Program-made: the position numbers and the translations under genes
The notes under the pieces: model-generated
What the model saw: the letters and a program-made list of their open reading frames with translations, nothing else
What the model was told of the DNA's origin: nothing
The model's database searches: none
In this document: positions 1-7,705 of the stretch, in pieces
Position numbering within the stretch: position 1 is the first letter of the stretch
Layout of the letters: every line of letters begins with the position of its first letter
Assembly: GCF_018397995.1 (NCBI RefSeq)
Contig: NZ_BBQH01000037.1
Span: forward strand, 1 to 64,000
DNA from: Rhizomonospora bruguierae
GTDB taxonomy: Bacteria; Actinomycetota; Actinomycetes; Mycobacteriales; Micromonosporaceae
DNA: 64,000 nucleotides
Direction of reading: 5' to 3'

Positions 1-1743
1 GTGGAGATCCTCGCCGCGGGCGACCGGAGCAGCCCGCTGGCGTACGCGGCGCCGCCGCTGGTCGCGCTGCTCGCCGGGCTGGTCGCGGCGCGGGTGCTGG
101 GCCGCTGGGCGCGGCGGCGGGCACGCCGGATGGCGGACCGGGGCCGGCTGCCGGCCGTGCTGACCGCCGCGTCGCTGGCCCGCCGGCCGGCGACCGGGCG
201 GGTCGTCGCGCTGCTCACCGTCGCCGTGGCGCTGCTGACGTTCGCGGCCACCGGGTGGGACGTGGCCGCGGGCAACCGCGAGCGGACCGCCCGCGCCGCG
301 GTCGGCGCACCCTGGGTGTACCGGGTCGACGCGCCGGACCCGGGCACCCTGCTGAAGGCCGTGCGCCGCGCGGACCCGGGCGGGGAGCGGGCGATGGCGG
401 TCGGGCGCTGGTACCAGTTCTACGGCGAGGGCGACACCATCATGGTCGGCGTGGACAGCGCCCGGCTGCCCGCGATCGGCGTCTGGCCGGGCGGCGGCGC
501 CGGCACCCTGGCGTCGGTCCGCGACCTGCTCCGCCCGGACGCCGCCCCGGGATTGCCGCTGCACGGCCCGACCGTCACGGTCGAGGCGGCCACCACCCGG
601 GCCACGGCGACCCGCCCCATGTCCCTGGCGATCATCCTGGACGACGGCACCGGGCCGCGCCGGGTCGACCTCGGGGAACTGGCCCCCGGCAGCCGCGGCT
701 ACACCGCCCCGCTGACCGGCTGCGCGGACGGCTGCCGGCTGATGGCCCTTTCCGTCCGCCGGTTCCCGGGCGACGAGGCACCGATCGCCGCCACCCTGAC
801 GATCGGGAACATCCGGGACGCCGACGCGACCGCCCCGGCCGGCCTGACCGACCCGCGAAACTGGCGCGCCGCGCCGGCCGCCCGCGCCGGCCAGCGGCTG
901 GATCTCAGCTTCTCGCCCGCCGGGCTGGGCGTCGCGCTGGAGTCCACGGCGCCCGAGGACGCGGTCATCGAGTACGCCGACACGCCCACCCGGCTCCCCA
1001 CGGTGCTGGCCGGGCCGGCGCCGGCCGACGACGCGGACGCCGGGGAGTTCGCGTTCCCCGCCTTCGGCTCCGCCCCCGACCAGTGGCGGGTGGCCGGCCG
1101 GTTCCCGGCGTTGCCCGGCGCCGGTGCCCGGGCGATGCTGTTCGACCTGGAGACCGAGGTGCACCAGGCGGTGCGGGTCGGCCTCGCGGCCGGCAGCCGC
1201 TCCCAGTTCGAGGTGTGGACCCGGGGGCCGATGGAGCCCGGCCTCCGGTCGGCGCTGGCGGCGGCGGGCGTCCGGGTGGTCGCCGAGCACAGCCTCGCGG
1301 CCGAGCGGGTCGCGCTGGCCCGGTTCGCGCCCGCCCTGGCCCTGCGGCTGTACCTGGCCGCCGGCGCGACCGCCCTGCTGCTGGCCGTCGGCATGCTGCT
1401 GCTGACCGCGTCCGTCGGGGTCCGCGCCCGGCTGCGGGAACTGCACGCGCTGCGGCTCGTCGGTGTGCCCCACGCCGTGCTGCGCCGAGCGTTGCGCGGC
1501 GAGTACGCGGGTCTGCTCGCCACCGCGATCCTCGTGGGCGTGCCGGCCGGGATCGCCGGCGCCGCCCTGCTGCTGCCGGCCATCCCGCTGGTCAGCATCG
1601 ACCAGGACGCGCTCGCCCCGGTGTACCGGCTGGCCGGCTGGTGGCTGCCGGGTGCCGTGGCGCTGCTGCTCGCCGTCCTCGCCGGCACGGTCATGGCCGC
1701 GCCCCGGCTGGTCCGCAGGGCCGAGCGCCCGGCGCCCCGATGA
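1..1743 (+). CDS. FtsX-family ABC transporter permease, C-terminal part (5' end outside window)
   Basis: This is the distal part of a MacB/FtsX-type permease, which would work with a separate ATPase in export or in cell-envelope mechanotransmission. The first base of the window is a GTG in frame, but the protein opens directly into a membrane segment (about residues 17-34), so the true start probably lies upstream. A second segment (about 64-84) is followed by a large extracytoplasmic domain of about 350 residues and then three closely spaced helices (about 447-570). The motif LRELHALRLVGVP between the last helices is the typical cytoplasmic loop of FtsX permeases. The layout of a short helix pair, a big external domain and three helices matches the second half of duplicated FtsX proteins. 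No partner ATPase is visible because the gene runs off the edge. The substrate is unknown. Confidence 0.8.
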   Translation: MEILAAGDRSSPLAYAAPPLVALLAGLVAARVLGRWARRRARRMADRGRLPAVLTAASLARRPATGRVVALLTVAVALLTFAATGWDVAAGNRERTARAAVGAPWVYRVDAPDPGTLLKAVRRADPGGERAMAVGRWYQFYGEGDTIMVGVDSARLPAIGVWPGGGAGTLASVRDLLRPDAAPGLPLHGPTVTVEAATTRATATRPMSLAIILDDGTGPRRVDLGELAPGSRGYTAPLTGCADGCRLMALSVRRFPGDEAPIAATLTIGNIRDADATAPAGLTDPRNWRAAPAARAGQRLDLSFSPAGLGVALESTAPEDAVIEYADTPTRLPTVLAGPAPADDADAGEFAFPAFGSAPDQWRVAGRFPALPGAGARAMLFDLETEVHQAVRVGLAAGSRSQFEVWTRGPMEPGLRSALAAAGVRVVAEHSLAAERVALARFAPALALRLYLAAGATALLLAVGMLLLTASVGVRARLRELHALRLVGVPHAVLRRALRGEYAGLLATAILVGVPAGIAGAALLLPAIPLVSIDQDALAPVYRLAGWWLPGAVALLLAVLAGTVMAAPRLVRRAERPAPR

Positions 1744-1867
1744 AGACCCGGACGAGACGGCCTGTGCCCTGCTCGGGTTTCTCGCCGGCGCGTAGCCCGG
1801 TACGACCGTCCCTTCAGGACCTATTCCCGACCCGTACCGCCTCGGCACGGGAGCCGTGCTCGCCGCC

Positions 1868-2584
1868 TCACTCCGGTTGGCGCGCGCCCAGGCGCTCCCG
1901 GCTGTTCTGCTCGCGGATGCGGGCGAGCGCGTCGTCCCACGCGGTCGGCGCGGCCTCGGTGGCCCGCTTCGCGACGAAGTAGTCGGTGTGCCACATCGCC
2001 GCGACCGCGAGCGCGACGATGACGGCGAGTGACGCCAGAACCTGCGCCCCCTGGGCGATGTCCTCCAACCAGGGGTACCAGTCGGCGTAGAAGAGAGCCT
2101 TGATCGTCGGGATATGCGCGCCGGCTGTGGACTGCGCCAGGGTGTGGTAGTACCCCTCGCGGTCCTGCAGCGCCCACGAGTCGGCGCCGATGCCCATCAA
2201 CCCGAGGACGAACGTTCCCGTGCCGACGGCCAGCACGCAGGTCCGCGCCCATCGCCGCCCCCGCGCCACCAGCGGCGCCAGGGTGGCGCAGGCCGCGCAG
2301 ACGACGCCGAGGACCACGAGTTCGACCGCGCCCTCCCGGCCGCCGCGGAGCAGGGCCGGCGGCGCCGCGCCGTACTCGGCCTTGAGCGAGGCGAGCAGGG
2401 CCACCAGACGGGACGCGGACGGCGTGCTCCACCAGCGCAGTTCGAGCAGCCCGGCCAGCACGAGCAGAAGGCCGGTGGGCGCCATGACCCACGTCAGTGC
2501 GGCGGCGGTGCGGACCCGTCGCGGAGTGTCCTTTCCTGTCACAGCCCGGATGGTAGTGCCCACCCGTCGCCCCCGCGCCCGCAT
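1868..2584 (-). CDS. hypothetical four-helix membrane protein
   Basis: The product is about 238 residues with four predicted membrane segments: around residues 22-44, 70-92, 100-122 and 165-187. The C-terminus is soluble and charged, ending in a run with ARIREQNSRERLG. I do not recognise a named family. I chose the ATG at 2584 because the longer reading upstream is Pro/Arg-rich, runs through repeats and looks non-coding. A GTG at 2563 is an equally possible start, since neither has a strong ribosome binding site. The gene converges with the FtsX permease gene and stands alone on its strand. A copy of the recurrent TTCCGCATAGGAA element lies about 25 bases upstream of the start, so it may sit in the promoter or 5' leader. 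Confidence 0.65.
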   Translation of the reverse strand: MRARGRRVGTTIRAVTGKDTPRRVRTAAALTWVMAPTGLLLVLAGLLELRWWSTPSASRLVALLASLKAEYGAAPPALLRGGREGAVELVVLGVVCAACATLAPLVARGRRWARTCVLAVGTGTFVLGLMGIGADSWALQDREGYYHTLAQSTAGAHIPTIKALFYADWYPWLEDIAQGAQVLASLAVIVALAVAAMWHTDYFVAKRATEAAPTAWDDALARIREQNSRERLGARQPE

Positions 2585-2608
2585 TAACAGCGCCGGTGCT
2601 GTATCTGC

Positions 2609-2621
2609 TTCCGCATAGGAA
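2609..2621. repeat. TTCCGCATAGGAA dispersed element, copy 1
   Basis: The 13-base core TTCCGCATAGGAA is an interrupted dyad (TTCC-GCATA-GGAA). The identical core occurs at 41707-41719 and, reversed, at 45690-45702. In all three copies the base following GGAA is A or G and then C, and a CACC or GCACC lies close by. This copy lies between the start of the membrane protein gene and a repeat-rich gap. Function is unknown. It could be a protein-binding site, a short interspersed repeat or a remnant of a small mobile element. Confidence 0.6.
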
Positions 2622-2749
2622 GCACCACCCCTTACAGGCCGGCGCCCGCGGCCGGCGCCCGGGCCCACCCGCTCTAGCGCCGCGACCGCCCGCCAGCACC
2701 GGCTGTCCGCGTCGGCGCCGTGTCGGCGCCCGTGGCGGCCGCCGGGTGG

Positions 2750-2800
2750 GAGATCTTGGTACCGATTGGCCAGAAAAGCGGCGTTTCTTACCAAGATCTC
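2750..2800. repeat. 51-bp inverted repeat with 12-bp perfect arms
   Basis: The arms GAGATCTTGGTA (2750-2761) and TACCAAGATCTC (2789-2800) are perfectly complementary. Between them lies a second small inverted repeat formed by AGAAA and TTTCT. The arms are far less GC-rich than the surroundings. It could be a REP-like or MITE-like element, an operator pair or a hairpin in a transcript. It has no U-tract and is not close to the 3' end of a gene, so a terminator role is less likely. Confidence 0.65.
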
Positions 2801-2830
2801 GACCCGGGCTGCCCTCCGGGCGGCGTGGCT

Positions 2831-2871
2831 GCGCGGTGGGGGTGTGGGCTGCGCGGGTGGGGGTGTGGGCT
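2831..2871. repeat. two tandem 20/21-bp G-rich repeats
   Basis: The unit GCGCGGTGGGGGTGTGGGCT is repeated with one inserted base. It is followed by a third partial unit (GCGCCGGG). The repeat lies in the gene-free stretch next to the inverted repeat. G-runs of three to five could form G-quadruplex structure on the + strand, but this is only an inference from base composition. Confidence 0.6.
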
Positions 2872-3066
2872 GCGCCGGGAGGTGCCGCAAGAGTCAGGGC
2901 GAGCCTCGCTTCTGGCCTGCGGCGCCAGCGGCAAACGTCCGAGCGTCGAGGGGCACCACTCCAAGATCGACCGAGTGGGGGCGGGGCGGCGAGTAGGGGC
3001 GGGTCTGGCGGTAACTGTCCCCGGGTGCGTCACCAGCGAGACCGGGGCGCCGGCGCCGAGCGGGCC

Positions 3067-3741
3067 GTGCCCGAACCGGTGGTCGGGTGGCTGCTCGCGG
3101 TCCTGGCCGCCGCGGCGGGCTGCCTCGACGCCGTGTGCCTGATCCGGTTGGGCGGCGTGTTCGCCAGTGTCATCACCGGCAACCTGGTGCAGCTGGGGCG
3201 GGGCATCGTGAGCGTGGACGGCCGGGCGGCGGTGGCCGCCGCGGCGGCGGTCGCCGGGTACGCGGTGGGCGTGGCGGTGGGCACGGCGGCGCTGGGTGGC
3301 GACGCCCCGGGGTGGCGCCGACGGACGACGCTCGTGGCCGCCGCGGAGGTCGTGCCGGCGGTCGGCGTCCAGGTCGGGTGGGTGGTGAGCGGTGGCCGGG
3401 CCGTCGGGGGCAACGCCTGGCTGCTGCTGGCGCTGGCCGGCGTGGCCATGGGGATGCAGAGCACCGTCACGCTCAGTTCCGGCGTCCGGGGCGCGTCGAC
3501 CACATACCTCACCGGCACCCTGACCACGCTGGTGCGCACGGTGACGGGGCGGCGCCGGTTCGCGGCGGTGCGGGGTGACGCGGCCCGGCTGGGGGCGCTG
3601 CTGCTGGGCGCCATGGTGGGGGTCGCGATGCTCCGGGTCGCGCCGCTGTGGGCGCCGGTCGTGCCGGTGGGACTGGTCTGCGGCGTGGTCGTGGCCGCCG
3701 CCGTCGCGCGGCGGCGGGCGGCCGACGCGCAGGACCCATGA
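3067..3741 (+). CDS. DUF1275 (YoaK-like) membrane protein
   Basis: The product is a small integral membrane protein of about 224 residues with roughly six hydrophobic segments. The N-terminal stretch with GCLDAVCLIRLGGVFASV and ITGNLVQLGRG is the hallmark of the DUF1275/YoaK family. A second family feature is the segment GVAMGMQSTVTLSSG followed by TTYLTGTLTTL. Members are distantly transporter-like, but no biochemical role is established. I chose the GTG at 3067, which places the first helix right at the N-terminus. An in-frame GTG at 3025 is also possible and would add 14 residues. No operon partner is present. Confidence 0.85.
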   Translation: MPEPVVGWLLAVLAAAAGCLDAVCLIRLGGVFASVITGNLVQLGRGIVSVDGRAAVAAAAAVAGYAVGVAVGTAALGGDAPGWRRRTTLVAAAEVVPAVGVQVGWVVSGGRAVGGNAWLLLALAGVAMGMQSTVTLSSGVRGASTTYLTGTLTTLVRTVTGRRRFAAVRGDAARLGALLLGAMVGVAMLRVAPLWAPVVPVGLVCGVVVAAAVARRRAADAQDP

Positions 3742-3934
3742 GGTCCGCCGATACTGGCCCGGCAGGCCGGGCTGCCGTCGGGCAAGCCCGAGCCGGCGAA
3801 CGCCGGCCTGGTCGCGACGGCGATGAATGAGCGGTGCGCCGCCCTTGTGGACATCATGCCGCGCGACCTGCGCTGGCACTCGGCAGCCCGCACCGGGATC
3901 CCGCCGGCACGGGCCCCGGCCGGGATCCGCTGGC

Positions 3935-4292
3935 CGCTCCGATCGTCGAAGTCGACGACTTTGTCTCCTGGGACTGCTTCGCCGGATGGTGGCCACGGTT
4001 CGACGCCCAGGTGCTCACGCCGCTACTCGCCGGCCGGGACGCCACCTACCAGGCCCGGGACTGGACGGACTGGTACGGCAACTCGCTCGGGGAGTGGAAG
4101 ACGCTGCCCTGGTCACCCACCGTCATCGTCGAGGGCGTCACCTGCACCCGCCGGGAGGCGGCGGGCCGGATCGCGTACGCCGTGTGGGTCGAGGCGCCCG
4201 GGAGACCCGCCTGGCGCGGGGCCTGGCGCGGGACACCGACTTCGCCGGCAAGGAGGATCTGTGGCGGCGGTGGATGCGCGAGGTGAGCGCGC
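3935..4292 (+). pseudogene. uridine-kinase-like P-loop kinase remnant, frameshifted and missing its P-loop
   Basis: From about 3942 the reading includes VDDFVSWDCFAGWWPRF, then QARDWTDWYGNSLGEW, VIVEGVTCTRREAA and AYAVWVEAP. This matches the middle of the actinobacterial uridine kinase-like family (substrate Asp pair, then VxVEG, then the WVEAP strand). The expected next element ETRLARGLARD and LWRRWMRE is present but in another frame, so a base has been lost near 4198-4201. The N-terminal P-loop (GxxGxGKT) is absent: what precedes 3930 is unrelated sequence. After about 4292 the frame continues to a stop at 4462 in sequence I cannot place. This is best read as a decayed gene fused to other debris. 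Confidence 0.6.
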
Positions 4293-4654
4293 ACCGGATC
4301 GTGGTCGGCACCGACAACGGCGCCTCGATCCGCGTCACCGGCCTGGAGCGCGGTTTCCTGCTCGGCCCGGACTACGCTCCGCAGCCGTCCTTCCTCTCCT
4401 GGACCGGCGATGTCCTCCTGGACCCGTCAACCCCCACCGCCGTGATCTGGCACCGCAACTAACTCACCGCCGGCACCGCAACCCGACCCGGTTGAACCGC
4501 AAGATCCCCGTCCGGCGGCGTCACAGGCCGACCCCGCCGGACACCCCCTCAACGGGACGCCACCCAAACAGGGCACCCCCGCGAGAACACACCCACCCGG
4601 ATCCGTAAGCAGCAGTGACACCTCAGCTACCCCTACAGAAGGCAGGACAAACAC

Positions 4655-5521
4655 TCAGGGCTTGCGCCCGATAGCCGCGTACACCGCACTCTCGGCCGGG
4701 CTCGGCCGCGGCTGCGGCTCGTCGTCGGCGCGCCACTGCGAGACCGGCTGGATGCCGGGCTCCACCAGGTCCAGCCCCTCGAAGAACCGGCCGAATTCCG
4801 CCCGGTTGCGCAGCGCCATGTTGATCCCGCTCCGGGCGCTGATCGCGTCGGCCTGGGCGGCGAGTTCCGGCGGCACGAAGTCCAGGGTGCCGTTGGTGAC
4901 GGTCAGGTGGCTGCCCGAGGGCATCGCGTCCACCAGCCGCCGCACGATTTCGTGGGCGCCGTCCTCGTCCATGATGAAGTGCAGGACCGCGACGAGCATC
5001 AGCCCGATCGGCTGGGACATGTCCAGCGTGCGCAGCAGGTCCGGGTCGTTGAGGATCTTCTCCGGGTCGCGCAGGTCGGCGTCGATGTACGCGGTGGCGC
5101 CGTCCGGCGAACTGGTCAGCAGGGCCCGGGCGTGTACCAGCACGATCGGGTCGTTGTCGACGTAGACCACGCGCGCGTCGGGGACGATCGACTGCGCCAC
5201 CTCGTGCGTGTTGTTGGCGGTCGGGATGCCGGTGCCGATGTCCAGGAACTGGCGGATCCCCGCCTCGCGGACCAGGTACGTCACCGCCCGCCGCAGGAAC
5301 TTCCGGTTTTCCACGGCGGCGATGCGCACCGGCGGGTAGGCGGCGGCGATCGCGTCGCCGGAGGCGCGGTCGGCGGCGAAGTTGTCCTTGCCGCCCAGCC
5401 AGTAGTCGTACCGGCGGGCCGGGTGCGGCACGGTCGTGTCGATCCGCTGCGAGGGCGGCGTCGCGTCGCCTGTCCTGGCGCCCGGATCGGGCGTAAACGG
5501 ATCACGCTGCTGGTCAGTCAC
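4655..5521 (-). CDS. SAM-dependent methyltransferase, DUF574/Methyltransf_19 family
   Basis: The 288-residue product belongs to the large actinobacterial family of DUF574 methyltransferases. Features seen are the N-terminal signature PHPARRYDYWLGGKDNF, the AdoMet-binding motif FLDIGTGIPT, the acidic strand-2 end VVYVDNDPIV, and the C-terminal AAIGRKP. The GTG start at 5521 is supported by a GGAGG sequence seven bases upstream, which rules out the much longer open frame. Family members are abundant in actinomycetes, often next to XRE-type regulators, and their substrates are unknown. Here the gene stands alone between a pseudogene region and the beta-propeller lipoprotein gene. Confidence 0.92.
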   Translation of the reverse strand: MTDQQRDPFTPDPGARTGDATPPSQRIDTTVPHPARRYDYWLGGKDNFAADRASGDAIAAAYPPVRIAAVENRKFLRRAVTYLVREAGIRQFLDIGTGIPTANNTHEVAQSIVPDARVVYVDNDPIVLVHARALLTSSPDGATAYIDADLRDPEKILNDPDLLRTLDMSQPIGLMLVAVLHFIMDEDGAHEIVRRLVDAMPSGSHLTVTNGTLDFVPPELAAQADAISARSGINMALRNRAEFGRFFEGLDLVEPGIQPVSQWRADDEPQPRPSPAESAVYAAIGRKP

Positions 5522-5613
5522 CCGGAAACCTCCGCTACGCCGACTCCGCATTGAGCGCCGACATAGTATCCAGGTTGTGCCCATCCGGCACACCGGTACC
5601 GGCTGACCCGTTA

Positions 5614-6789
5614 TCAGCGCAGGATTCCCGTGTGGCCCAGTGAGTAGCGACCCGGCTGCGGCCAGACGCAGAGCCCGTGCGGCTCCGAGCCGACCTTGAT
5701 CCGGGCCAGCAGCCGGCCGTTGGTGGTGTCCATCGCGTACACCTCGCCGTTGTACCGGCCGGAGAGCCAGAGCACCTTGCCGTCCGGGGAGAGGCCGCCC
5801 ATGTCGGGGCTGCCGCCGCCGGGGATGCGCCACTTGCCGGTCAGTTTCTCGGTCGCGAAGTCGAGCAGCGAGACGGAGCCCTCGCCCCGGTTGCTGATGT
5901 AGAGGAGTTTGGAGTCCCGGCTGACGTACAGCCCGTGCGTCCCCGCACCGGTGGGCAGGAAGGAGCGCACCTTGAACTGGTCGCCGTCGATCTTCCAGAC
6001 CCCGGAGGTGTGCATGTCGGCCACGTACCAGGTGCCGCCGTCCGGCGAGATCTTCACGTCCTGCGGCATCGGGTGGGCGGCGGGCAGCTTGAGTGTGCCG
6101 ACGAGCTTGCGGTGCTGGACGTCGATCTTCAGCAGTTCGCCGGAGAACTCGCAGGTGGCGATCGCGTAGCGCCCGTCGGCGGAGAAGTCGGCGTGGTTCA
6201 CGCCCTCGCACGGGACGTTCAGTGTGCTCTGCGGCGCCATCGTCTGCGGGTCCCGGAACAGGATCTGGCGCATGGCCTCGGCCATCACCATGGCGTGCTT
6301 CCCGTCCGGGGTGAAGTACAGGTTGTACGGGTCCACCACCGGTACCGCCTGGCCGAACTCGCCGGTCACGGGGTCGATCGGGATGAGGTTGTTGCCGGTG
6401 TGGTTGTTGACCCAGAGCGTCTTCAGGTCCCAGGACGGCACCACGTGTTGCGGCCCGCCGCTCGACTTGACGGTGCGCACCACCTTGTAGGTGGCCGGGT
6501 CGATGATCGACACGGTGTCGCTGAGCAGGTTGGGCACGTAGACGAGGTGCTTGTGGTCGCGCACCACCGCGGACAGCGCGTTGGGCCGGTCGGCGGCGTA
6601 GATGTCCTTGGGGTCCAGCAGTGGTGGCATGCCCGGCAGCCCGCGGTCCGGCACGGCGACCTCGCCCGGCGGGTGCGCGGGTCCCGGCTTGGGTGCGTTG
6701 TCGTTGCTGTCGCTCGGCTTGGGTGAGGTGCACCCGCCCAGCAGCGCGAGTGCCGCCGCCACCGCGACGCCCAGCCGTAGCGCGGTCAC
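5614..6789 (-). CDS. YVTN-type beta-propeller lipoprotein
   Basis: The product (about 391 residues) has a lipoprotein signal peptide ending in the lipobox LLGGC, then a low-complexity linker, then repeated blade motifs of the YncE/YVTN type (YVPNLLSDTVSIIDPATYKV, LWVNNHTGNNLIPIDP, LYISNRGEGSVSLLD, LWLSGRYNGEVYAMD). Such seven-bladed propellers are extracytoplasmic scaffolds. The ligand is not predictable. The GTG start overlaps the stop of the upstream deacetylase gene in a GTGA arrangement, so translation is probably coupled and the two proteins are likely to act together at the cell surface. The final residues are unremarkable. The call as a secreted lipoprotein is firm, but the function is open. 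Confidence 0.88.
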   Translation of the reverse strand: MTALRLGVAVAAALALLGGCTSPKPSDSNDNAPKPGPAHPPGEVAVPDRGLPGMPPLLDPKDIYAADRPNALSAVVRDHKHLVYVPNLLSDTVSIIDPATYKVVRTVKSSGGPQHVVPSWDLKTLWVNNHTGNNLIPIDPVTGEFGQAVPVVDPYNLYFTPDGKHAMVMAEAMRQILFRDPQTMAPQSTLNVPCEGVNHADFSADGRYAIATCEFSGELLKIDVQHRKLVGTLKLPAAHPMPQDVKISPDGGTWYVADMHTSGVWKIDGDQFKVRSFLPTGAGTHGLYVSRDSKLLYISNRGEGSVSLLDFATEKLTGKWRIPGGGSPDMGGLSPDGKVLWLSGRYNGEVYAMDTTNGRLLARIKVGSEPHGLCVWPQPGRYSLGHTGILR

Positions 6790-7586
6790 CGGCTCACCAG
6801 CTCTGACATTGTGACCGCGCTCAGCCCCCGGGTCCGCAGCCCGTCGAGGATGCCGGGCAGCGCCGTGACGGTGTCCTCGTGCCCGAGGTGCAGGCTGACG
6901 ATGGAGCCGTTGCGGACCGCGCCCAGCGTGGTGCGCGTGATGGCACCCGGGCCCGGGTCGGTGTAGTCGAGCGAGTCGACGTCGTATGACACGCAGGCGG
7001 AGTACCCCGCTCTTGCGGCGGCAGCCCGGATCGCGGGGGTGCTGTTGCGGGTCTGCGACGGCCGGAACCAGCGGCCGGGCGAGCCGGTGAGCCGGCGCAG
7101 GGTCCGGCCACACTTGTCGATCTCGGTGAACGCCCTCCCGGGTGCCAGGGTGGCGATCGCCAGGTGGTGTTCGGTGTGGTTGCCCAGTTCGTGGCCGCCG
7201 TCCAGGATCCAGCGCGCCACCTCGGGGTGCTCGCGCAGCCAGGTACCGACGGCCAGCACGGTGGCGCCCGCTCCGGCGTCGGCCAGGGTGGCCAGAACCC
7301 GGCGGGTGATCGCCGGGTCGCCCTGGCCGTGGAAGGTCAGCGCCACGTACGAGCGGTCCCGGGGTCCGTGCACGAGCTCAATCGGCGCGTCCGTTTGCCC
7401 GGGCGATGGCGCGGCCGTGCGGGGCGCCGGCGCCGACGGTACTGCCTGCGGCGGGGCCTGTGGCGCCGATGGTGGTGGTGCCGGGGTGGCCGCGTCGCAG
7501 CCGGCCAGGGCCGCCGCGCCCAGCCCGGCGACGCCCCGCAGCGCGGCGCGCCGGCTCAGCCGGGGGCCACCGTCCAGTCCGCTCAC
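6786..7586 (-). CDS. polysaccharide deacetylase (NodB-like) lipoprotein
   Basis: The product is about 266 residues. The signal has a twin-arginine pair (SRRAALRG) and a lipobox LAGC, so it may be exported by Tat and then lipidated. A Pro/Ala-rich linker precedes a NodB domain. Motif 1 reads LTFHGQGD rather than the usual TFDDGP. Motif 2 is NHTEHH, which supplies the two metal-binding histidines. Motif 3 resembles WFRPSQTR. The altered motif 1 is known to me from a subgroup of actinobacterial deacetylases, so it need not mean inactivity, but activity is uncertain. The chosen GTG start at 7586 puts the signal peptide at the N-terminus. It is the first gene of a two-gene operon with the beta-propeller lipoprotein, divergent from the sugar dehydrogenase gene. 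Confidence 0.85.
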   Translation of the reverse strand: MSGLDGGPRLSRRAALRGVAGLGAAALAGCDAATPAPPPSAPQAPPQAVPSAPAPRTAAPSPGQTDAPIELVHGPRDRSYVALTFHGQGDPAITRRVLATLADAGAGATVLAVGTWLREHPEVARWILDGGHELGNHTEHHLAIATLAPGRAFTEIDKCGRTLRRLTGSPGRWFRPSQTRNSTPAIRAAAARAGYSACVSYDVDSLDYTDPGPGAITRTTLGAVRNGSIVSLHLGHEDTVTALPGILDGLRTRGLSAVTMSELVSR

Positions 7587-7705
7587 GCCCGGGAGCCTTC
7601 CCCGCAGGGGCGGGACGACGCCGAAGATCGGCGGCGCCACCCGACCGGGGGACACCCACAAACAGTGATACATTCACAAACATCATTGGATGGAGGGAGT
7701 GGAGC

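Larger units (their letters stand above)
2622..3066. other. gene-free stretch rich in repeats
   Basis: I see no credible gene here. The stretch holds a long inverted repeat (2750-2800), a tandem repeat (2831-2871) and otherwise skewed GC-rich sequence, with open frames on both strands that lack recognisable domains. It separates two divergently transcribed genes and so should include at least one promoter, but I could not identify convincing -35/-10 boxes. Confidence 0.5.

Noticed and set aside
1845-1859. GCACGG-GAG-CCGTGC hairpin as terminator of the FtsX gene
   Set aside because: The stem is only 6 bp with a 3-base loop and lies 100 bases from the stop, so the support is too weak to list.
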